This document shows positions 57,006 through 64,000 of a DNA stretch of 64,000 bases, one piece after another. The stretch spans positions 47,733,308 through 47,797,307 of the forward strand of contig CM069455.1 of NCBI GenBank assembly GCA_035610835.1, read 5' to 3'. The DNA comes from Ophiura sarsii (lineage: Eukaryota > Echinodermata > Ophiuroidea > Amphilepidida > Ophiuridae). Under the pieces are notes generated by a model. It did not search any database. It had not been told where the DNA came from and saw only the letters and a list, made by a program, of their open reading frames with translations. Numbering within the stretch: position 1 is the stretch's first letter; the number at the start of each line of letters is the position of its first letter. A program made the position numbers and the translations under genes.

Positions 57006-59689
57006 CGAGGGTCATTCAATAAGTTTTACCTCCTCCGTCATAACATTGCTAATATGAATGTCAGCCTCATACTATTTTTCATAATTATAGCTCTGAATCA
57101 TAGCTACACATTTATAGTTAACTAGCGGCGTACCCTCGCTACGCTCGGGTCCCCGCTAGATGGTTATGCCACATTACCTACCTCTGAAACCACATAAACC
57201 CCCCCAACCAGGTTGATTTATAACCATATCCCTCCTAAAGGCATTATAATCCCCTACAACCCCCCCAATTAATAGGTTGATTTATAACCATATCCCTCCT
57301 AACCATTTACCGTGGCTACTTTATTTACCCCCCCCCCCTCACTGCAACTACACCAACCAGGTGGATTTATAATCATAACCCTCCTAACCATTTCCCGTGG
57401 CTACTTCATTAACTCTTAACCCTACCCGAAAACATGTCCCGTGGTTTACCCCCCCCCCCCCCCCCCCCGGCCTCATACACACACCCAAACCAGGTTGATT
57501 ATAATCTCAACCCTCCCTAAACCATTGTGGTTACGCTCGGGTCCCCGCTAGATGGTTATGCCACATTACCTACCTCTGAAACCACATAAACCCCTACAAC
57601 CCCCCCCCCCCCACAAAAAAACCCACCCCAGATTGATTGATAACCATATTCCTCCTAAAGGCATTATAAACCCCCTACAACTACCTCTGAAACCACATAA
57701 ACCTCCTGGTTATACCACTACCTACCTCTGAAACCACATAAACCCCCTACATCACCCCCAAACCAGGTTTATTTATAACCATATCCCTTCTAAAGGCATT
57801 ATAAACCCCGCTACAACCCTCCCCCCCCCCCCTACCCCCAATCAGGTTGATTTATAACCATATCCCTCCTAAACCATTTACCTGTCTACTTTATTAACCC
57901 CTACCTCTCAAACCGCATCAAGTTAACCCTCGGTACTTTTAAAACCACATACACCCCCTACAATTGCCCACCCCACTGCAACTACACCAACCAGGTGGAT
58001 TTATAATCATAACCCTATGGTACCCTATAACCCTAACCATTTCCCGCGGCTACTTCATTAACTCTTAACCCTATCCTAAAACATTTCCCGTGGTTTTACC
58101 CCCACCGCCCCCCCCCCCCCCCTCCCTCCATGCACACACCCAAACCAGTTTGATTTATAATCACAACCCTCCCTAACCCATTTCCCGTGGCTACTTCATT
58201 AACCCTCGGTCCCTTAGATTGTTTGGCATGCCAACTTAAAGTAAAGAAATCAGGTTGCTTCATTAACCCCCGCAAAACGCTACTTGTGCCATTATAACCC
58301 TAGGCCTATCCTAAACCATTTCCCGTGGTTTTACACCCCCCCTGGTACTTACCCTACCAACACAGGCCTATAATAGCCATTTCCCGTGTGGCTTCTGCGC
58401 CATGTGTAGGAGTGCGGGTGTGCCGCGCGGCAGTCAGCCCTTGCGCAAACATGCACGCGACGCGTTACCACGGTAAGATTACGCTGTAGTACGCGAAACG
58501 CACAATGTTGTTCAATTCTAGCGGCATTTATGAGCCAAATCTGAGAGGTTTTTTGCTGTTTTTGGAGCCAATTGTTAACCAATTTCACTGAAATAAACTT
58601 TAACACCCTTCCCATTATTTCCTCTATCTTTCATGCAAATTAGGCGCCACTTTGATCACAACTAACGGAGAAATAAGGATAACAAACACACACACAAACA
58701 AACACACAAACAAACACACACCGTTTCCAGATTTATAGTAAGATGATAATTGATATCTGTTTTACTTTTTATATGATGCGGTCAAATCCGGAGAGAGGTT
58801 TTGGACAACGGAAACGGAAAATTACCTTAACAATAAATGCATGTTTTTCGTGGTTTTGTCCGTATTATATGGTTTGATATTAGAGCATGATTTTAATACT
58901 GAAAATGAAAATCAATGAATGATATCTGATGAAAGTATAGTATTATCATGTATAAATGAGATTGTAAGCAATATTAACTCTTGCAGCCTCGCAAATAGTG
59001 TAATATCAACTCAAATGTATTGCTATGCCTTTGGCATACTGGAATACTGATGAATCAGTCTAATTTTCGTTGTTACAACTCAAGCCACAGTGATGCCTCG
59101 ACGTTAAATCTTTAACATAATAGTCACTTTATGAGTTTTCATTATGTGCCACCTTTAGAATAGTCAATCAGGTTTGCAATGATAGAAAATTATCTCTTTG
59201 GGAGACTTGTAATCCCTCTATTTAGTCCGTATATTGAACATCACTTGGTTCTTATGAAAGTTAAATATACCTTTTGCGGGGTTCTCTACTAGTGGAGGGG
59301 TAAACTTATGGTTGTCCCGATGTGGTTCTGGTTAATCAAAGGGCATACTTTTTCCAAAGAAATCAGTCACATTCAATGTTTATGGTCTGTTAAAGCGATA
59401 TCTGACATTTAGAACGGTTATAGTTGACCGATAGGTTTGTTTTGCCTCTTACAATAGGCCAAATGAATAGCATTTCGGCTATATTTTGCGGTTTTTCATC
59501 CGTTTCCGTCGCACTAAATGTAAGGTTGGTTTTCACTGCACCTCTAGAAAAGTACAACTAGTACTCGGATGAATTTACAATGAATCTGTAGCTGAGGTTC
59601 CAAGCTACAATCGTATGATATTTCACAAGACTGGCTTATATAATAATAAAGTTATGAGGTAGGAGGTAGAACTTATTGAATGACCCTCG
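57006..59689 (+). mobile_element. Mariner-type MITE split by a Helitron
   Basis: Begins CGAGGGTCATTCAATAAG after TA (57004-57005) and ends with its reverse complement before TA (59690-59691). The two outer parts align with the intact copy at 37347-38401. Removing 57122-58743 leaves 1062 bases, matching the 1055-base intact element. Confidence 0.88.
57122..58743 (-). mobile_element. Non-autonomous Helitron nested in the mariner-type MITE
   Basis: On the minus strand it starts TCTTACTATAAATCTGG and ends ...GTACGCCGCTAG, preceded by A and followed by T. The 3' hairpin matches that of 46276-47312. The interior is C-rich on the plus strand, with repeated AACCATATCCCTCCTAA and CCCGTGGCTAC blocks and several C-runs. 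A second internal copy of the hairpin half (CGCTCGGGTCCCCGCTAG near 57535) shows an internal duplication. No Rep/helicase. Confidence 0.88.
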
Positions 59690-59939
59690 TATATGTTAAT
59701 AAGTAATGTTTATAGCTGCAGCCCAACAGAAACACATTTCAGAGCGAGCAGCCGGCCAGCAGGTCACGCACTGCAAGGTTGTATTTTCTTTTCGTGGGAT
59801 GTTGCTGGTTCATGCAAGAAAAGCTCACTTTAGATCAGTCTCATAAAACTAACAATTGTAGGAAGGATGTTTTATTCACAGTTGTTTGATTTATTTTCTG
59901 AAACCCCTCATATCAAATGTTGTTACTTAAGGACTGTTT

Positions 59940-60395
59940 GCATGGTATTATTCTTGATTTAAAAATCGTCATGAAATATTTGTGTTCATAATGTGTGATA
60001 TGCGATTAAAATCTTGGACGTGACCGTTTACAACATTTTGATAACGGTTTGCCAGCATAGACTTCCATATAAAGCATTGATCGGTCATTAGTAAAAGTGT
60101 TAAGCATGATTATCTGCTTCATATATTGTTACTTTATGGCTATATATTATAAAATAAATAAATATTGTAACTTCATGACAGTTTAATTGGCATATTTCTT
60201 CATTTAAAAATCGTGATGAAAGGTTCATATTGTGTGATATTTGATTAAAACCCTGGACGTGACCGTTTACAACATTTTAATAACTGTTTGCTATTACATA
60301 GACTTCAATATAAAGCATTGATAGTTCATATAGTAATAGTGTTTAAAGCATGATTATCTGCTTCTAATATTCACATAAAATATACAGTTTTTGAT
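59940..60395 (+). repeat. Tandem duplication, ~230-bp unit
   Basis: Two direct copies (about 59940-60165 and 60185-60395) share GGACGTGACCGTTTACAACA, TATAAAGCATTGAT and GCATGATTATCTGCTTC with moderate divergence. Non-coding. Confidence 0.8.
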
Positions 60396-60429
60396 CGGAA
60401 CTTTTTTGTAGTTCCACATGCTCTCTGTA

Positions 60430-61488
60430 CGAGGGTCAGTCATTAAGTAATGAAAGTGATCGTGGTAGGGTATGCATGAGCGATTCTATTGAGTGTTAGT
60501 GTGATCAAATACAAAGTATGAACCTTTGTCTTTCAAACAATACGTTTTTGGATTTCTTAGTATGAACTATGACGTCATAGCATTAGCTTAAAGTTAGTAC
60601 ACTTGGGACACTGCTAAATCAATTATTTGGCGGGAAATTTGAATTGTTTAAATGAAACACGTGGTAAGAAGATTGCATAACATAACATCAGAAGCTGGTA
60701 AATCCCGATTCTTTGTAGCATAATTATGATACAAAAGACATTTACCAGGTAAAAGCTTACTGTGCCTTCAAATTCTATTCAGAAATATTGACAAATGCGT
60801 TTATCAATGTGTATAATTATTGTGCTAGTCAAAATGAAGATAAACATGAATATATCAATCAAAGATGGCTGCCACAACCTCTCTTGTTACTGCTATCTTT
60901 GGAGCTACTAGATGTGTACTGTTAAAGTAATCGTCACATAATTTCAATGGTTTGAGGAAATGTTATGATCAGCTCCTTTTGAAATGCCCACTATTGTTGC
61001 TTTACATCCCACAACAATTTACTTAATTATAATCCCTCCATTGTTCTTTATCCTTTGTTGTTTTGTAAGGTTGATTGTTGCGGATTTTGCTTAATAAAAG
61101 CGTATTTGAGATGGTCCCTACTTGTTTGTATTAAGAAATTCGGATCTAAACAAAAAGTAAAACAGAGATTATTATGTGTTCTAACTATGCACCAATTGTT
61201 ATCTGTTTCTATGCTTGAATTGCCGAGATACACGCAAATGTTTCAAACAACCCATATTTCAACCTGTTACATATCCAGCCAAATATTGACCCATTTCAGG
61301 CAGTGTCCTAAGTGTACTTAGTTTACGCTAATGCTATGACGTCATAGTTGATACTTAGAAATCCAAAAGTGTATTGTTTCAAAGACAAAGGTTCATACTT
61401 TGTATTGGTTATCCCTTACTATCCCTCAATAGAATCACCCATGCATTCCATACCATGATCACTTTCATTACTTACTGACTGACCCTCG
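60430..61488. mobile_element. 1059-bp mariner-type MITE with ~190-bp TIRs
   Basis: Starts CGAGGGTCAGTCATTAAG and ends with its near reverse complement, flanked by TA (60428-60429, 61489-61490). Inverted repeats extend about 190 bases (shared ACAAAGTATGAACCTTTGTC, CTATGACGTCATAG). It differs in sequence from the CGAGGGTCATT family but shares the CGAGGGTCA start and nearly the same length. No transposase. Confidence 0.88.
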
Positions 61489-61490
61489 TA

Positions 61491-62710
61491 TAGGCCTAGC
61501 TAGACCTAGCACTTGTTAGGGACATCCATTTGAAATACACCTGTGTCTCGTGACACTACATGACGGGAAACAATAGATACATCGATCGGTAACGCGGCTA
61601 TTTACACAGCGAATGACAGAACATGGGAAAGTTTGCCAAACTAAAATCATCTGTTCATCTTATTTGGATGAATCTGACAGTTTAGAGCAATAAGACTTGT
61701 GAAATTTGACGTTTTATGGCTCCGAAGACTCCTCTTTATTTGCTACTTAATTATCAGAAGGGTTGTGCCAATATTTAACGAGATACGGCAAATTTATGGA
61801 GACACTTGTCAATGTAAAATGTGCATACACATGGCGATACAGTGTTTCAATATGTTAGTTCCTTTCAGTCAATATCCAGCTGCGCACAATCCCGTCGTAT
61901 GTCTAACCAACAAACAGCGACCCGGAAGTACTCACCTGTAGCGACACGACGTCGAAGTCAGAGTTGACCTCGATATAGCACGATGTTAATGCACTCTTTT
62001 CATGACTATAATCACACAATTTAATCACATTTGCCATAAAATTATAAAATAAACAGGCAGGTGATGCAAATTAGATATCTTATTATATCTTTTAACTTCA
62101 TGACATTGAAATGTGGTGCAAATTATTGCCATCACACAGACCCGAATTTGAAAACACCACACTTAATGAAACATACGCCAAAGTCACTATAAATTATTCC
62201 ATTTTGAAGAATCGGGCACCAATTTTATCCACGGTGTATCCTAATATTCATAGTATTTTGTAACTTTAAACATTTTTAAAACATTATGTAAGTATTTAGC
62301 CAGGTCAAGCGAATTACTAAAATATAGCTGCCCGAATCTGCTCTCCAGGTAAACCAAACATCAGTTTCCAAAGGACTTGACACATTAATTTCGTAACATC
62401 GATTGGTTGTTCACGTGGGTCGTACGTTATCGCTACACGTTTAACATTTATATTTGGTATTGTAAAAAATATTTAATTAACTTCCTACCATATTATTTAC
62501 ATTCATTTAATAATATCAATGGAAAAGAAAATGGACGTATGCAATTTTCCAACAGATTATGTTTCTGAATAATAGTAACTAAAGCCCCTTGCATGAAATT
62601 GATGGAAAATATCATATAAAGAAAATCTAAATTGTGTAAATTATGTCCTATCTAAATCAGTTCGTTGATGTTAAATTAATAAATCAACAGAAAAGACTTT
62701 AACATTTGAT
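61491..62710. other. Mostly non-coding; one candidate exon on the minus strand
   Basis: Apart from the possible exon at 61936-62037, nothing in this stretch supports a gene. The part at about 61870-61990 is enriched in CpG compared with the surroundings, as expected near a promoter or first exon. Confidence 0.35.
61936..62037 (-). CDS. Candidate first coding exon, minus strand (unrecognised)
   Basis: On the minus strand ATG at 62037 opens a 34-codon frame (MANVIKLCDYSHEKSALTSC then YIEVNSDFDVVSLQ) that runs directly into CTACAG|GTGAGTACTT, a near-ideal splice donor. No next exon is identifiable in the window and the protein is not recognised, so this could be coincidence. Confidence 0.25.
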
Positions 62711-62766
62711 AAAGGTTTCTGAAAATCTGTTTTTTGTATACGTTACACTAATAATAGCCGCAAGTG
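62711..62766 (+). mobile_element. CACTTTCC family TTAA MITE, 3' fragment
   Basis: AAAGGTTTCTGAAAATCTG ... AATAGCCGCAAGTG followed by TTAA (62767-62770) matches the last 56 bases of 34167-34400. Confidence 0.7.
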
Positions 62767-62774
62767 TTAAGATA

Positions 62775-63555
62775 TACAAATAATAATAATAACACTAATA
62801 ATAATACATTGGCCTTATTAAGCGCCTTACCTTTACTTAAGATGTAAACAGCTTCAAGGTGCTGCACAGAACAATCTTAAACACTACAACAGGACATATG
62901 CTGACATATATACAATCTATCAAATACATACTAAAAGACACCTTAACCGTATAGCCAATACAAATATATAACTCAGTAAAATACATTAAAGAACTATTAA
63001 ACGATCAGAAACACTAAATATATTCAATCAGTAAACACTACCACACATTTTGACAACGTGGCAAACTCAGATGAAAAACACATATTTAAAACCAGTAATA
63101 TACAGAAATTAATGATAAATTTAAAAATTGCACATGCACATGCCATAGTTTCACTCCAGAAGATTAAGATACAAAAGACTATAAGAAATTGTTTTGCCCA
63201 CTGTGATGATGAACGAATATCTAACAAGATGCATTAAACAAATGAGTTTGGAGTCCTTTTTTTAAAAATTAGTTGATATTGGATGTTGCACGAAGCTTGG
63301 AGGGTAACATGTTCCACACTTTTGGCGCTGCTGCGGCAAAACACCTTTCATCATAAAACTTGGTCTTACACATATTTGGTCCACGTGAAAATAGGTGAAC
63401 TAATGAAGCCGACCTTAAGGTACGCCTTGGCTTATTGTACAATCCAATAAGTTCACAAACCGTGAAGTGAATTTAATGTAAGCAATACGATCTTGTACAC
63501 AATCCGCTGTTGCACGCACGGGAAGCCAATGGAGGTCCCTATAAAAACTGGCTTT
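62775..63555. repeat. (AAT)n-headed dispersed repeat with conserved 3' block
   Basis: Starts with an imperfect AATAATAAT run followed by CATTGGCCTTATTAAGCGCC, which echoes the (AAT)n TGTGGATTTATAATGCGC segment near 19736. The block at about 63280-63550 (TTCCACACTTTTGGCG ... GGAAGCCAATGGAGG) looks like the conserved body of a dispersed repeat. Its limits and class are uncertain. Confidence 0.4.
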
Positions 63556-63556
63556 A

Positions 63557-64000
63557 TACAGGGTGTCCCAGAATGATCTATACCGGGTTTCAAAAATACA
63601 TAAAAATATAAAACAATTAGTGTTTCAAATTTAAACACTTGCGATATGATGTTGGAGATGTTTCCTACTTATTCCGCTAATTTCATTGAGATATCTCATT
63701 TTGTTCCGCTGTGGCAAGATATAATCGAAAATAGATTATTTGTTTTCATATGTTGGCTCACATTATTCATTTTTACAGCTATCCTCTTTAGCACTACCAT
63801 CATTTCAAACAATGAACCCACACCTCATAAGTTATATTCAAAACTCCCGCCAAAGAAAGGAAGGTTAAAACCACTCAAGCTAAACGAATCATGCCCAATT
63901 AAATCAAAGCTTTGTTTTCTATGCACACATCAATCGATTGTTTACCAAAAAACTAATTAAAATTAGAAGAGGGTGCAATACTAATGCGAATAAAATTCCA
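63557..64000 (+). mobile_element. ACAGGGTGTCCC-ended transposon, cut by window end
   Basis: TACAGGGTGTCCCAGAATGA at 63557 resembles the terminus of many animal DNA transposons. A 104-codon ORF (63646-63960) with one hydrophobic segment lies inside it; I recognise no domain in it. The other end lies outside the window. Confidence 0.35.

Noticed and set aside
58349..58615. 88-codon minus-strand ORF
   Set aside because: Lies wholly within the nested Helitron near its 5' end with no conserved domain.
63646..63960. 104-codon ORF considered as a membrane protein gene
   Set aside because: It starts inside an ACAGGGTGTCCC-ended repeat, has one weak hydrophobic segment and no family signature.

Overview
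This is an intron-bearing animal genome window: AT-rich, gene-poor and packed with non-autonomous transposons. It looks like a marine invertebrate, plausibly a deuterostome such as an echinoderm or hemichordate. That guess rests on a single-exon leucine-rich-repeat GPCR, a three-exon TMEM26 orthologue and a dense mix of mariner-, Harbinger-, TTAA-type and Helitron elements. The species cannot be named from the sequence.

Two cellular protein-coding genes are secure. At 7563-11345 (+) a single open exon encodes a 1260-residue LGR/GRL101-like receptor with a signal peptide, about 25 leucine-rich repeats, a hinge with a CC pair and a seven-helix domain. At 35846-44647 (+) three exons (35846-36096, 41425-41587, 43916-44647) with GT/AG junctions and matching phases join into a 381-residue TMEM26-family membrane protein. 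Weaker candidates are a small secreted ORF (56274-56576, +) and a possible first coding exon on the minus strand (61936-62037). I see no functional link between the two main genes.

Layout: 1-7562 is non-coding, with foldback elements, a 25-bp tandem repeat and a Harbinger-type MITE. 7563-15135 holds the receptor and a duplication of its 3' end (a pseudogene tail at 14065-14203), with a tandemly repeated downstream block, a 150-bp Harbinger-type MITE that has an empty-site control, and a possible LTR. 16142-34404 is a transposon landscape: inverted-repeat elements, a decayed satellite of about 170 bp, mariner-type elements flanked by TA, TTAA-flanked palindromic elements, poly-G runs, a cluster of short palindromes and a foldback carrying a hammerhead-like motif. 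35846-44647 is TMEM26, whose introns contain a LINE tail, a complete mariner-type MITE and several hairpins. 45300-48441 holds a LINE relic and two head-to-tail Helitrons. 50050-50460 has a repeat studded with ATGCAAAT octamers. 51770-54841 has two adjacent TTAA foldback elements, the second carrying a 5'-truncated LINE with an open 452-codon ORF. 57006-59689 is a mariner-type MITE split by a Helitron, and 60430-61488 is another mariner-type element with long terminal repeats.

Most of the window is therefore explained by layered transposition, and several insertions can be read against empty sites or intact relatives inside the same window. All family assignments come from reading termini, target duplications and motifs by eye; no database search was possible.
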